Source: Deltaproteobacteria bacterium
GTDB taxonomy: Bacteria > Bdellovibrionota_C > UBA2361 > SZUA-149 > JADZAE01
Direction: 5' to 3'
Assembly (NCBI GenBank): GCA_020852715.1
Contig: JADZAE010000027.1
Span: 1-36,618 of the forward strand
Length of the DNA stretch: 36,618 nt
Numbering within the stretch: the first letter of the stretch is position 1; the number at the start of each line of letters is the position of its first letter. A program made the translations under genes and the position numbers. The notes beneath the pieces were generated by a model. The model did not search any database. It was not told the DNA's origin and saw only the letters and a list, made by a program, of their open reading frames with translations. This document shows, in pieces, positions 8,718 through 17,782 of the stretch.

Positions 8718-10718
8718 TTAATCCGAATCTGTGGCCAGAACTAAAGCTGTTCTGGTTGGCAAATATAGCTGAATGCGATGGCCACCGGGCGCTTCGTGCG
8801 AATGATATTTCTGACCGTTTTGCAACCGTCCATGCCCGCCCAGCTCAAGAACATCAGTATTTAAGACCAATGAATAAGTGTGCGGCCCTACCGGTATCCC
8901 ATAATCGGTATAAGAGTTTGTCGGGCTAAAATTAAAAATGAAACGAAAGCCCGCCCGATAAACCACCAAGACCTGGTCAGCGCAATGCGCGTAAGCTTTT
9001 TCACCGATTCCGGCACGCAGTAAATTATGATCGCGAAATAGTTTAATCATCTCGCGATCAAATTCAGCCAAGCAATGGTAGTATAAATCCGGATTATCTC
9101 TTAGGCTCCAACAACGACGCGCATGATGATAAGACCAGTTATTTCCCTGACGCGGAAAATCTATCCACTCCGGATGACCAAATTCATTGCCCATAAAGTT
9201 TAAATAACCATGGCCCGACATGCAAAGGGTTGCCAATCTAATCAGCTTATGTAAAGCCACCCCTCTTTCCACCGCCAAATTATGATCGTGACGATGCATA
9301 TTATGATACATGGCCGCATCGATCATTTGAAAGATAAATGTTTTGTCACCAACCAATGCTTGATCATGACACTCAGCATAGCTGATTATTTTCTCCTCCG
9401 GGCGGCGATTGGCCAGCTCATAAAACATTTCATCGACATTCCAATCTTCATCTTTCCTTTTAGTCAGGTAGCGCAGCCAAAAGTCAGGGATACCCATCGC
9501 CAAGCGATAATCAAAACCAATACCGCCATCATTGATCGGCGCAGCCAAGCCGGGCATTCCGCTAACATCCTCAGCTATTGTAATTACGCCTTCCAGCTGA
9601 TGACAGACTTTATTAGCCAGCGCCAAGTAAGTGATGGCTTGGCGATCAAGGTTATGAGAAAAATAAACATCATAAGAACCGAACTTTGATTTGAGGCCAT
9701 GATCCCGATAAATCATGCTCGTCACGCCATCAAAACGAAAACCATCAAAATGGAATTCTTCTACCCAATAACGTATATTGGAAAGCAAAAATCTCAACAC
9801 CCAAGGATTATCGTAATTAAACAGCCGCGAATCCCAAACCGGGTGCTGCTTCATATCTCCACCGTCATGGAAATATTGATAGTATGTACCATCAAATTTG
9901 CTTAGTCCCTCTACTTCATTCTTCACTGAATGCGAATGGACAATGTCTAAATAAACGCTGAGACCGGCTTGATGTGCCGTATCGATCAACTCTTTTAAAT
10001 CATCAGGTGTGCCAAACCGCGAAGATGGTGCAAAGAAATTGGAGACCTGGTAGCCAAATGACCCGTAATAAGGATGCTCTAAGATCGCCATTAACTGCAC
10101 AGCACTATAACCGGCAGCAGCAATGCGCGGAATCGTGTATTTAGTAAAATCTTTATACGAAGAAACGCGGCCTTCCTCTTGAGCCATACCGACATGCGCT
10201 TCGTAAATCAGCGGCGCCTCGGCGCGCGGTGTAAACTTGGCCATTTTCCACTGATAGGGGGTTTCCGGCTGCCAAACCTGTGCATCAAACTCATTGGTTA
10301 ACGGACTCTGCACAGCACGGCGCACAAAAGCTGGAATACGTGGTCCGCCCCCACCCGGCCATTCAATATACAAGCGATATAAATCTTCGTGATGCAAAAG
10401 TTCACGGGAGAAAATACCTTCCCAAATACCATCGTTTAAGCGCAGACATTTATAGCGCTCATCTTTGCGCCATTCAGTAAAAGCACCTATTAAATAAATA
10501 TTGCTAGCATGAGGGGCCCATTCGCGCAAGACCCACTCGTTATCAATTAAATGTAAACCAAAATATTGATGGGCCGTCGCATAATCTTTAAGGCTAACTT
10601 GGCCTTGCGTTAATCGCAGCTCTGTTGCTTGAATATAGGCCTGTAAATCACTGATCGCCCAATAAAAATGCGAAAGAGCCGGATCACTCTTGATAATATT
10701 CCACTCGTTCATCACCAC
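8718..10718 (-). CDS. glgB: 1,4-alpha-glucan branching enzyme, eukaryotic-like subtype
   Basis: A 666-residue enzyme that cuts alpha-1,4 glucan and rejoins the piece as an alpha-1,6 branch in glycogen synthesis. It has an N-terminal CBM48-like domain (about 50-135), then a GH13 barrel with the four conserved regions: LDIVHSH (257-263), GFRFDGV (nucleophile D330), IAEDV (acid E383) and YAECHDQ (D452), then a C-terminal beta domain. The wording of these regions (EAHVGMAQEEGRVSSYKDF, SFGYQVSNFFA, DGFRFDGVTSM) resembles animal/plant GBE1 (GH13_8), not E. coli GlgB, whose first region reads DWVPAH. The start is GTG 10718 with GAGAGG upstream; ATG 10712 is an alternative. It lies 3 bases after the glgP stop, so the two are cotranscribed. 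Confidence 0.93.
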   Translation of the reverse strand: MVMNEWNIIKSDPALSHFYWAISDLQAYIQATELRLTQGQVSLKDYATAHQYFGLHLIDNEWVLREWAPHASNIYLIGAFTEWRKDERYKCLRLNDGIWEGIFSRELLHHEDLYRLYIEWPGGGGPRIPAFVRRAVQSPLTNEFDAQVWQPETPYQWKMAKFTPRAEAPLIYEAHVGMAQEEGRVSSYKDFTKYTIPRIAAAGYSAVQLMAILEHPYYGSFGYQVSNFFAPSSRFGTPDDLKELIDTAHQAGLSVYLDIVHSHSVKNEVEGLSKFDGTYYQYFHDGGDMKQHPVWDSRLFNYDNPWVLRFLLSNIRYWVEEFHFDGFRFDGVTSMIYRDHGLKSKFGSYDVYFSHNLDRQAITYLALANKVCHQLEGVITIAEDVSGMPGLAAPINDGGIGFDYRLAMGIPDFWLRYLTKRKDEDWNVDEMFYELANRRPEEKIISYAECHDQALVGDKTFIFQMIDAAMYHNMHRHDHNLAVERGVALHKLIRLATLCMSGHGYLNFMGNEFGHPEWIDFPRQGNNWSYHHARRCWSLRDNPDLYYHCLAEFDREMIKLFRDHNLLRAGIGEKAYAHCADQVLVVYRAGFRFIFNFSPTNSYTDYGIPVGPHTYSLVLNTDVLELGGHGRLQNGQKYHSHEAPGGHRIQLYLPTRTALVLATDSD

Positions 10719-10721
10719 TTT

Positions 10722-13352
10722 CTACCTCTCCGCTTTTTTCTTTGTTGACTCCCCTTCCGCTGATCGCTTGTGAAGAAATGCTGACTCCGGATCATAGTCC
10801 TGCAAAGTCGTCGGCAAGGGCTTTACCCGCCAAATATCCTCGCAATACTCTTTGATGGTTCGATCCGAAGAGAACTTACCAATACGTAAGCAGTTCATGA
10901 TCGACATGCGTGTCCAAGTTTCCTTATCCTTAAAAACTTGTGCCACTTTCTCCTGACAATCCAAATAATGCTGAAAATCAGCGAAGAGCAGATATTCGTC
11001 ACGTGTCAATAAGGAACGCACAATCGATTCAAAAAGTGTAGTATCACCATTAGAGAACCAGCCGCTGGAAAGCCGATCAATAACACCACGAAGCTCGGCA
11101 TTACGATTATAATAATCAGCAGGATTATAACCGCGCCGTTTAAGCTCCTCTACTTCCTCCACGCGTAAACCAAAAAGGAAGAAATTATCCTCGCCGACAC
11201 ATTCACGGATTTCGATATTCGCCCCATCGTAAGTGCCGATGGTTACCGCACCATTTAAGGCAAATTTCATATTGCCTGTGCCGGAAGCTTCCTTACCGGC
11301 AGTGCTGATCTGCTCAGACAAATCCGCTGCCGGATAAACACGCTCGCCCAGGCTGACACAGAAATTAGCTAAAAAGACAACTTTGATCTGGTTGCGCACA
11401 TCAGGGTCATTGTTCACTACCTGGGCCACAGAGTTGATCAGCTTAATAATCAGCTTAGCCATCATATAGCCCGGTGCCGCCTTGGCAGCAAAAATAAACG
11501 TGCGCGGCGTAATTTTCAGGTTAGGATTATTTTTTAAGCGATTATAAAGAGTAATGATATAAAGCACGTCAAGTAGCTGGCGTTTATACTCATGTAATCT
11601 TTTTACTTGCACATCAAAAATGGACTCAATATCGACCTCGACCTTATTGTGCTGAAGAATATATTCGGCCAAGTCGTCTTTATTTTCCAGCTTAATTTGC
11701 CGCCAAGCACGTTGAAAGTTGGGATCGTTTGCATAGCTTTCTAAGCGCTTCAGCTCATCAAGATTCTTAATCCAGCCACGCCCCATTTTCTGCGTAATCA
11801 ACAACGCCAGCTTTGGATTAGAGAGCAATATCCAGCGCCGCGGAGTGATGCCGTTTGTCTTATTGGAAAACTTCTCCGGCCACATTTCGTGAAAATCTTT
11901 TAAGACTTCTTTCTTTAAAAGCTCAGTATGTAAAGCCGCTACGCCATTGATGGCATGACCACCCACGCAGGCTAAATGCGCCATTCTAACTTTCTTCTCC
12001 TCTCCCTCTTCAATTAAGGAAAGACGTGAGATTTTTTCATTATCACCGGGAAAACGTTTGCGCACCTCATCAAGAAAGCGCGCATTGATCTCGTAAATGA
12101 TTTCCAAGTGCCGTGGCAATAAACCGCCGAATAAGCTGATCGGCCATTTTTCCAAAGCCTCTGTGAGTAGTGTATGGTTGGTATAACCAAAGCATTTTGT
12201 CGTGATACTCCAAGCTTTCTCCCACTCCACATCATGCTCATCAATCAAGAGGCGCATCAGCTCGGGCACACCAATGGCCGGATGCGTATCATTGAGCTGA
12301 ATCGCCACTTTTTCCGGCAATAAATCAAACTCATTATGATTAACGTTATAGCGCCGCAAAATATCCTGCAAACTGCAAGAAACGAAAAAATACTGCTGCT
12401 GCAATCTTAACTGCCTACCTTGCGGAGTCGAATCATTGGGATAAAGAACTTTAGAAATTGTTTCGGAAAATGTTTTTTCGGAAACAGCTCTCTCATATTC
12501 ACCGGAATTAAATACTTGGAAATCGAATTGTTTACTTGCTCCCGCCGCCCATAGTCGAAGGATATTAGCATTGTTCGTCGCGTAGCCGGGAACTATCGTA
12601 TCATAGGCGCTACCTAAAACTGTTAAATCTGGATTCCAACGTGTGCGCTTTCTCCCCTTTTCATCGATGTAGTGCTCAGTGCGCCCCCAAAATCTCACCT
12701 TGTAAGTCAATTGCGGTCGATGAATCTCCCACGGATTTCCTAACTTCAACCAGTTATCAGGGCTCTCAGCTTGCCAGCCATCTAAAATAAGCTGCTCAAA
12801 AATACCAAACTCGTAACGGATCCCATAGCCTACTGCTGGATATTCCAAAGTGCTCAACGAATCCAAAAAGCACGCCGCTAATCGCCCTAAGCCACCGTTA
12901 CCTAAGCCCGGCTCAAATTCTTGTTCCAACAAGTCATACAAATCCAAGCCGCTTTCTTTTAGTGCCTGGAAAGTCGGCTCCCAAAGACCGACATTGATCA
13001 AATTATTCTGCAGCTGCCGGCCCATCAAAAATTCGGCCGACAAATAATAAACTGTCTTCGCATCGCGGGTGTACATTTCCTGCTGAGTATGCATCCAACG
13101 ATGCATTAAGCGATCGCGCACGGTGTAGGCCACAGCCATATAGTAATCATATGGGGTAGCAAAATACTCATCAACGCCCTGCAAATAATACAAATTATCG
13201 GCAATCGCGCGCTTTAAAGTATCGATATCCGTTCCCGTTCTGTCATTTTCAACTTGCTTTTTTACATACTCACTACGGTGGATATATTTATCATGAGGCA
13301 GGTTCTTCTCTTCCTTAACACCTTTGGTTTTGTAATATTCTGATAGTCTCAC
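10722..13352 (-). CDS. glgP: glycogen/starch phosphorylase
   Basis: An 876-residue PLP-dependent GT35 phosphorylase that releases glucose-1-phosphate from glycogen or maltodextrin in the cytoplasm. Conserved blocks include VYYLSAEFLMGR, EPGLGNGGLGRLAACFLDS, QLNDTHPA, NKTNGITPRRW, VKRLHEYKRQLL and the PLP site EASGTGNMKFALNGA, with Lys696 as the expected cofactor lysine. The length is slightly over the usual 800-850 because of an extended charged N-terminus (first 25-30 residues) and a Lys/Glu-rich tail. The start is GTG, chosen because GGAGG lies about 8 bases upstream. It is the first gene of the glgP-glgB-asnB operon. The promoter must lie in the 264-bp divergent space shared with the DUF362 gene. 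Confidence 0.95.
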   Translation of the reverse strand: MRLSEYYKTKGVKEEKNLPHDKYIHRSEYVKKQVENDRTGTDIDTLKRAIADNLYYLQGVDEYFATPYDYYMAVAYTVRDRLMHRWMHTQQEMYTRDAKTVYYLSAEFLMGRQLQNNLINVGLWEPTFQALKESGLDLYDLLEQEFEPGLGNGGLGRLAACFLDSLSTLEYPAVGYGIRYEFGIFEQLILDGWQAESPDNWLKLGNPWEIHRPQLTYKVRFWGRTEHYIDEKGRKRTRWNPDLTVLGSAYDTIVPGYATNNANILRLWAAGASKQFDFQVFNSGEYERAVSEKTFSETISKVLYPNDSTPQGRQLRLQQQYFFVSCSLQDILRRYNVNHNEFDLLPEKVAIQLNDTHPAIGVPELMRLLIDEHDVEWEKAWSITTKCFGYTNHTLLTEALEKWPISLFGGLLPRHLEIIYEINARFLDEVRKRFPGDNEKISRLSLIEEGEEKKVRMAHLACVGGHAINGVAALHTELLKKEVLKDFHEMWPEKFSNKTNGITPRRWILLSNPKLALLITQKMGRGWIKNLDELKRLESYANDPNFQRAWRQIKLENKDDLAEYILQHNKVEVDIESIFDVQVKRLHEYKRQLLDVLYIITLYNRLKNNPNLKITPRTFIFAAKAAPGYMMAKLIIKLINSVAQVVNNDPDVRNQIKVVFLANFCVSLGERVYPAADLSEQISTAGKEASGTGNMKFALNGAVTIGTYDGANIEIRECVGEDNFFLFGLRVEEVEELKRRGYNPADYYNRNAELRGVIDRLSSGWFSNGDTTLFESIVRSLLTRDEYLLFADFQHYLDCQEKVAQVFKDKETWTRMSIMNCLRIGKFSSDRTIKEYCEDIWRVKPLPTTLQDYDPESAFLHKRSAEGESTKKKAER

Positions 13353-13616
13353 GACCCTGCCTCCAGTTGAACTTTAATGTAATGTAAAGAACTGCTATAA
13401 ACGCCAATTGTAAAGTATCAGCTACTAGCACTGCGTAGCTTTAGCTGCTAGTTGTAAAATAATTGAATAGTTTAAGCAAGTTAGTATCTCTAGAACTAGG
13501 GATCTTGGCAGAAGCCACGAATTGAGCTGAAACTAAGTCTTCACGGCGCAGGTTATTTAATAAAGCAGGGCACTGAATGAGGGCTTTAATTATTTTTATC
13601 TTAATTAAGGAAAATT

Positions 13617-14630
13617 ATGAGCACAGTATATTGTTGGCGAGATCTAAGCGATTTACAAACCGGCGTAAATAAGTTTTTTGCCGAAATTCACAAGACTATG
13701 CCCGGAAATAAAGTCGGGTTAAAAGTCCACTTCGGCGAAGAAAAAAATACCACTTATATTAAGCCTAAATATTACGAAGGCATCAAGCAATTTTACTCTG
13801 AGCCTTGTTACGTTGAATGCAACGTCCTCTACCGCGGAGCCAGGACAACAGCTGCCAGCCATTTAGAAGTAGCGCGCAGCCACGGTTTTACTAATTTGCC
13901 GATAAAAATTCTCGATGGCGAAGATGGTTTGGAAACACATGAGGTAGTGGTCAATCAAAAAAACATTAGCACCGCAAAACTCGGACGTGGTATCACTGAA
14001 TTTGATCAATTAATCTCCGTCGCCCATTTCAAAGGGCACATGCTTTGCGGCTTTGGTGGCGCCATCAAAAACGTCGCCATGGGTATAGGCAGCCGCACGG
14101 GCAAACTGGAAATGCATGCCGGTGCCGCACCCATTGTTAGTAAGAAGAAATGCACAGCCTGCAACGCTTGCGCTGAGAATTGCGATTTTAAAGCCATCAC
14201 TATAGACGGGGATGCCCGCATTAACGATGAGCTTTGCGCTAACTGTGCGCGCTGTATCGCCGTCTGCCCGACTTCTGCCATTAACGTTAATTGGGGAAAA
14301 CTTCCACCGCAAATTATTATGGAGCGCATTTGTGAATATATGCTCGGCGCTATGCAAAATAAAAAATGGGCCTTCATTAATTTCCTCACCGACATCACGC
14401 AAGAATGCGACTGCATGAACATGGTGCAAAAACCTCTCATGGCCGACGTCGGAGCGCTCATGTCTTTCGATCCTGTGGCTATTGATCAAGCCTCAATCGA
14501 TTTACTGAAAGAAGTTAAAGGGGAAGATCCTTTTTTCGAGCAAAATAAAATCAATTCCCAATATCTATTGGACTACGCACAAAAATTAGGACTGGGGTCA
14601 AAGACTTATACGTTAGAGCAGCTCACATAA
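13617..14630 (+). CDS. DUF362 protein with two [4Fe-4S] ferredoxin motifs
   Basis: A 337-residue cytoplasmic protein. The N-terminal two-thirds is a DUF362 domain (GNKVGLKVHFGE, YVECNVLYRGAR, HFKGHMLCGFGGAIKNVAMGIGSRTGKLEMH). A ferredoxin insert carries two cluster motifs: C179-x2-C182-x2-C185-x3-C189 and C207-x2-C210-x2-C213-x3-C217-P. DUF362/ferredoxin proteins are common in anaerobes and are thought to be redox proteins, but no reaction is firmly assigned. The start has AAGGA 7 bases upstream. It is divergent from the glycogen operon. A long inverted repeat follows its stop. All cysteines are intact, so the clusters should form. Confidence 0.85.
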   Translation: MSTVYCWRDLSDLQTGVNKFFAEIHKTMPGNKVGLKVHFGEEKNTTYIKPKYYEGIKQFYSEPCYVECNVLYRGARTTAASHLEVARSHGFTNLPIKILDGEDGLETHEVVVNQKNISTAKLGRGITEFDQLISVAHFKGHMLCGFGGAIKNVAMGIGSRTGKLEMHAGAAPIVSKKKCTACNACAENCDFKAITIDGDARINDELCANCARCIAVCPTSAINVNWGKLPPQIIMERICEYMLGAMQNKKWAFINFLTDITQECDCMNMVQKPLMADVGALMSFDPVAIDQASIDLLKEVKGEDPFFEQNKINSQYLLDYAQKLGLGSKTYTLEQLT

Positions 14631-14726
14631 AAGCCCGTGGGAAAACAGTTTTACTAATGGCATTTTCTGAGTATGCTGCAAAGCTCGTTCTTTTACTAAC
14701 ATCCTCCATGCAGAGCAGAGTTTTAC

Positions 14727-14772
14727 CTATATTCTCAGGGATTAAGCTTGAAGCGATTCCTTGAGAATATAG
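14727..14772. repeat. long imperfect inverted repeat between DUF362 and M20-like genes
   Basis: CTATATTCTCAGGGAT pairs with ATTCCTTGAGAATATAG around a 13-14 base loop. The outer 11 bp are perfect and the inner part pairs with one wobble or bulge. It lies 97 bases after the DUF362 stop and 70 bases before the next start, without a T-tract, so it could be an operator, an mRNA structure or a mobile-element scar. Confidence 0.55.
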
Positions 14773-14841
14773 CATCAGTAAGAGGTTATATCTCACTCGT
14801 TGGTTTTCGCCGACGATGATCTATTTTTTCGGGGGAAAACT

Positions 14842-15717
14842 ATGGATGGTATCCAATTACTCACTGAGCTGTGTCGCTTGTCACCTTCCGCGACAAACGC
14901 TGCGGGGAAAGCAGCTGTTGTTAAATTGATTCTTGAGGCTTTAGGCAAGTATCCCCTCAGAGTAGAACAAGTTACTTTCCCAGGGGGAGACATCGGCATT
15001 GTCGCCCGCGGCGCATTTGATTCTCTGGGCGGAATTGTTTCTTCCTTTCTGCTACTGGACTCACTAATGGCCAAAAGCGGATTACGTGGTAATCCATTAG
15101 TTGTCCTCTTCTTGCCCTTTGGTCATAGTCTGAGCAATGAATGGCGTGAATGGGTAAAGGGCTGGGGATCTCGGATAGCGGCCGCCATCTCCATGGATTA
15201 TCCACCAAATAATCGTGGCACAGTGTACATTGCGGCACCCGGCTACGCCGAGTTCCAACTCAATTCCACAGTGCCTTTACCATGTGCTAATCTGGCTGAC
15301 ATTGAAACAGGCTTCATTGATGCCCTGGAGCTTGCCACCTTAGTGAACTTATCAGCACGCCAACAAATAGGCATTCCTTCGCGTATGGTCGGCATGTCGT
15401 TCAGTTCCTCGGAAGCAATCACTAACGTATCAGCCAAAATGAAAGCGTATCCCCGTCCTAGCCAACAATTAAATACGTTGCTGGTAATCATTACAGAAAA
15501 AAAAGATCTTTCAGTTCGGATTGAAAAGAATATTCCCGGCTGGAGATCTGCTGAACAATCCAGAGAGTGGCCAGCAGCAACAGGTTTATCTAGCATAGAT
15601 AATGGGACAAGACCTACGGTATTGAATTTTCTCAACGAAGGGGGTGTAAACTACTCTTTGGTGGCCTTGGACCAAAGGGAGACAATGCCGGCAGCCTTAA
15701 TGAATATGCCGAAATAA
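14842..15717 (+). CDS. degenerate M20-peptidase-like protein, probably without catalytic metal site
   Basis: A 291-residue protein. I see an M20-like layout: an N-terminal helix pair (LLTELCRLSPSATNAAGKAAVVKLILEAL), then the ARGAFDSLGG block (55-64) that matches the G-R-G-A-x-D-x-K-G metal-bridging motif, then GNPLVVLFLPFG, AAISMD and a strand like the start of the dimerisation domain (GYAEFQLNSTV). The H-x-D block that should lie between residues 47 and 54 is absent, as are the Glu-Glu pair and the late His, so hydrolysis is unlikely. Start ATG 14842 is preferred over an upstream TTG at 14800; GGGGG lies about 7 bases before it. It could be a regulator, a binding protein or a relic with an intact frame. 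The M20 assignment is by eye only. Confidence 0.5.
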   Translation: MDGIQLLTELCRLSPSATNAAGKAAVVKLILEALGKYPLRVEQVTFPGGDIGIVARGAFDSLGGIVSSFLLLDSLMAKSGLRGNPLVVLFLPFGHSLSNEWREWVKGWGSRIAAAISMDYPPNNRGTVYIAAPGYAEFQLNSTVPLPCANLADIETGFIDALELATLVNLSARQQIGIPSRMVGMSFSSSEAITNVSAKMKAYPRPSQQLNTLLVIITEKKDLSVRIEKNIPGWRSAEQSREWPAATGLSSIDNGTRPTVLNFLNEGGVNYSLVALDQRETMPAALMNMPK

Positions 15718-16320
15718 CAGATATTTCCGGATCTGCCAGAAGAGCGGAAAACCTGTATCTGAACTTACTCTGTACGCGTTGAAAATTGGGCAATCACGCC
15801 TCAAGTTGCGATATGTTGTGGTAAGCTAAAATCCTTGCCACAACATATCGCGTGCTAAATTAAAAATGGAACTTTCGATATAACCCCCTGCCTCTGTTGG
15901 CTTGGCCGGCTTTATCTATCGGAGAAATACTATCTAGCTTACCTCCAGACTAATAAGGTGCTCTATTTTTAAGATTTTCTCCTGATGCTATTCCTAACAT
16001 TTTTGCGAATACGGTGTTTAAACTTTAACCAGCAAAAAATATTTGCAACCAAAAAGGAACCTCACTGCATAAGTTCTTTCTGTTGAAACCAAGTCAAATC
16101 GACAAAATTTCCATTGATTGTCGAGAAGCGCGGGCATACTATTGACCTATAAATGATAAAAGGGTAGAAGATTTTTAGTTCTCACAGCTATCGCCCAGCG
16201 ATATTTGTGAGAGTGCTTGGAACAAAGGATTTATCAAGGTTTTATCGCTATTTCACCAGAATCCGCCAGAGAGGAGAATAGTTGCTTAAAAAGCAGTGTG
16301 CTGTTCTTTAAGCAGCTATT
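15718..16320. other. non-coding stretch rich in hairpins
   Basis: No convincing gene is visible on either strand over about 600 bases; all frames are broken. The stretch holds an 18-bp stem hairpin (15808-15851), a 7-bp inverted repeat TCGACAA/TTGTCGA (16099-16105, 16118-16124), a two-part hairpin (16180-16212: TCTCACA and TATCGC arms with a GC/TT internal loop) and a further stem TGCTTAAA/TTTAAGCA (16283-16290, 16307-16314). A short minus-strand run near 15870-16000 could be a decayed coding scrap. Confidence 0.5.
15808..15851. repeat. strong hairpin, 18-bp stem with 8-base loop
   Basis: GCGATATGTTGTGGTAAG (15808-15825) pairs with CTTGCCACAACATATCGC (15834-15851) with a single T-G wobble; the outer 14 bp are perfect. 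The loop is CTAAAATC. No T-run follows on either side, so it does not look like an intrinsic terminator, although it lies 90 bases after the M20-like gene stop. Confidence 0.8.
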
Positions 16321-16684
16321 CAGCTCAGAAAGGGGGAAAGGTATGATAGTCAAATCGGCTACAAAAGCACCAAGGGGATAGAAATTCCAGACGTGGAAAG
16401 ACTATTCTTAGAGCCAGCTTGGCGGGTAGAGCGTGAAGGTAGGAAAGCAAACAATCAGCGGATTGTTTGCTTGGGAAAGTCCTGCTTCACAACTACTTCG
16501 ACACGAGAAAGCTCCTAGGTGCCGTGACAAAAATCCTGAAAGTGCCTAACAAAGACCTGAGCTGATCACTCAAGACACCGTTAGCTTACTTCAGTGGGTG
16601 GAAAAAAGAGGTTTCATTACTCTTGAGGATCCAAGCACCTCACCACCATTTTATCTTAAAACTAATCCCCAAATTGAAACTTAA
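16321..16684 (+). pseudogene. decayed plus-strand gene of unknown family
   Basis: Three consecutive plus-strand pieces in different frames read like one protein. The first gives ERYDSQIGYKSTKGIEIPDV, then RLFLEPAWRVEREGRK and NNQRIVCLGK. The second, after a shift near 16480, gives LHNYFDTRKLLGAVTKILKV. The third, after a shift near 16560, gives LLQWVEKRGFITLEDPSTSP and ends at a TAA (16682-16684). Upstream frames are blocked by stops, so the N-terminus is gone. I do not recognise the family. The protein-like composition over three frames is the only evidence of past coding. Confidence 0.45.
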
Positions 16685-16809
16685 AACTAAGCGCTATTAT
16701 TTATCTTCTATCTCCTTTGTTGATTATTTAGTCTCTAAGTAGTTTTTACTCGAAACGATACTTTTGCCTAAACGCTTTTCTAACTGCTCTCTCGCTCCTC
16801 CCGCAATAA

Positions 16810-16974
16810 TATACCGTACGCAAGAAGCTAGTTGAACGGTATATTACTAAGTAATTAAGTTTTGCTTGCGGTATAAAGAAAAGCAAGGATGCTTTTCGCG
16901 AAAGCGAAACCCCGATTCGCTTCCGTAAATGCCCATAAATAAACCATGGATGGCCTATTTATGGGCAAAATGAA
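16810..16974 (+). repeat. 165-bp structured dispersed repeat, copy 1
   Basis: Aligns without net gaps to 36406-36570, with 150 of 165 bases identical by hand count. It contains a first hairpin with arms TATACCG.../...CGGTATA (16810-16875), a small AAAAGCA/TGCTTTT hairpin, a CGAAAGCGAA/TTCGCTTCCG hairpin, and a long stem starting TGCCCATAAATA and ending TATTTATGGGCA around the loop ATGGAT. Differences between the copies often keep the pairing. It borders the truncated 3' end of the BRO-like pseudogene. No coding potential is evident. Confidence 0.85.
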
Positions 16975-17052
16975 GATATGCCATTTGCTTAGGGCAAAGA
17001 TAGAAAACCGAAGGCTTTTCAGCTCAAAAGTTAATTTACTTTTTGTAAATGG

Positions 17053-17782
17053 TATACCTCCTGCTTGAGCATTGGATTTTAGCTTATCAACTCCTTTTGA
17101 ATCCTCGGTGCGGTGAATTTCAGTAGTTGCGCGTTCTCCAAACATAGTAAATATTAACTCAAAGTTGTCCATGTGATCGCGTAAGTTTTCGCGTTTAAGA
17201 TTTTTGATTTTTTTTATACTCGCTTGGAGTAACACCAAAAGTTGCCTAAGAAATTTCAGCTGTCAGAATTTCGTAATCTTTTTGATGCTCAGCTCCTCGG
17301 TTTTGCCACTCATCAGTAAGCTCTTCTCGAATTGCGATTCCTCGCATTCTTTTCTCGATCCAATCGTCGCTATAACCCTTGAGCGTACAGAGTGTGCGCG
17401 TGCGTTTGGTTGCTAACTCAGGGTTCTCTATTTCCTGAATTCGTTTATAACCAACCTTTGCCAACCAACGCTTAAATGGTTCAGCTTTAGGGGAAGGAAT
17501 TGACTGGATTATACGAAAGAGCCCTTCGGTGTTGGCGCAGTCTGTCGCGTATTTTTTGCCGTCATCAGACTCTAATTTCAGTTGTAAACAGACTGTCGAG
17601 AACTGGAATCCTTCATTACTCTCTACCCTCACCTTCATTTTATACCAATAGTCTTGAGGATTTATATTATCAGTCAACGCTCCAACTACATCCACAACAG
17701 AAAACCACCATTCATCTTCATGAATTATTCGTCTGATTTTCTTGCCTTAAAATAGAGCTATTTTACTCAATTCTTCTGTCAT
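17053..17782 (-). pseudogene. BRO-family / DinD-like protein, decayed and truncated
   Basis: The minus strand encodes a BRO-N type protein of the kind found in phages and bacterial accessory regions. It begins MTEELSKIALF, then RRIIHEDEWWFSVVDVVGAL, DYWYKMKVRV, then YATDCANTEGLFRIIQSIPS, PKAEPFKRWLAKVGYKRIQE, LTDEWQNRGAEHQKDYEILT, NLKRENLRDHM and FELIFTMFGERATTEI. It is broken by a TAA (17747-17749), by a TAG (17246-17248) within the ILTAEIS-ATFG block, and by a one-base insertion in an 8-A run just after. Homology stops after NAQAGGI near 17053, where unrelated sequence and then the 165-bp repeat begin. The product is certainly inactive. Such genes are usually phage antirepressor-like or DNA-damage linked. 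Confidence 0.85.

Noticed and set aside
14006..14489. Two overlapping minus-strand frames of 150-160 codons
   Set aside because: They lie inside the DUF362 ferredoxin gene, whose cysteine motifs are intact; shadows.
16855..17238. Separate minus-strand gene of 127 codons
   Set aside because: Its first half is the shifted C-terminal part of the BRO-family relic and its second half is the 165-bp structured repeat read as protein.
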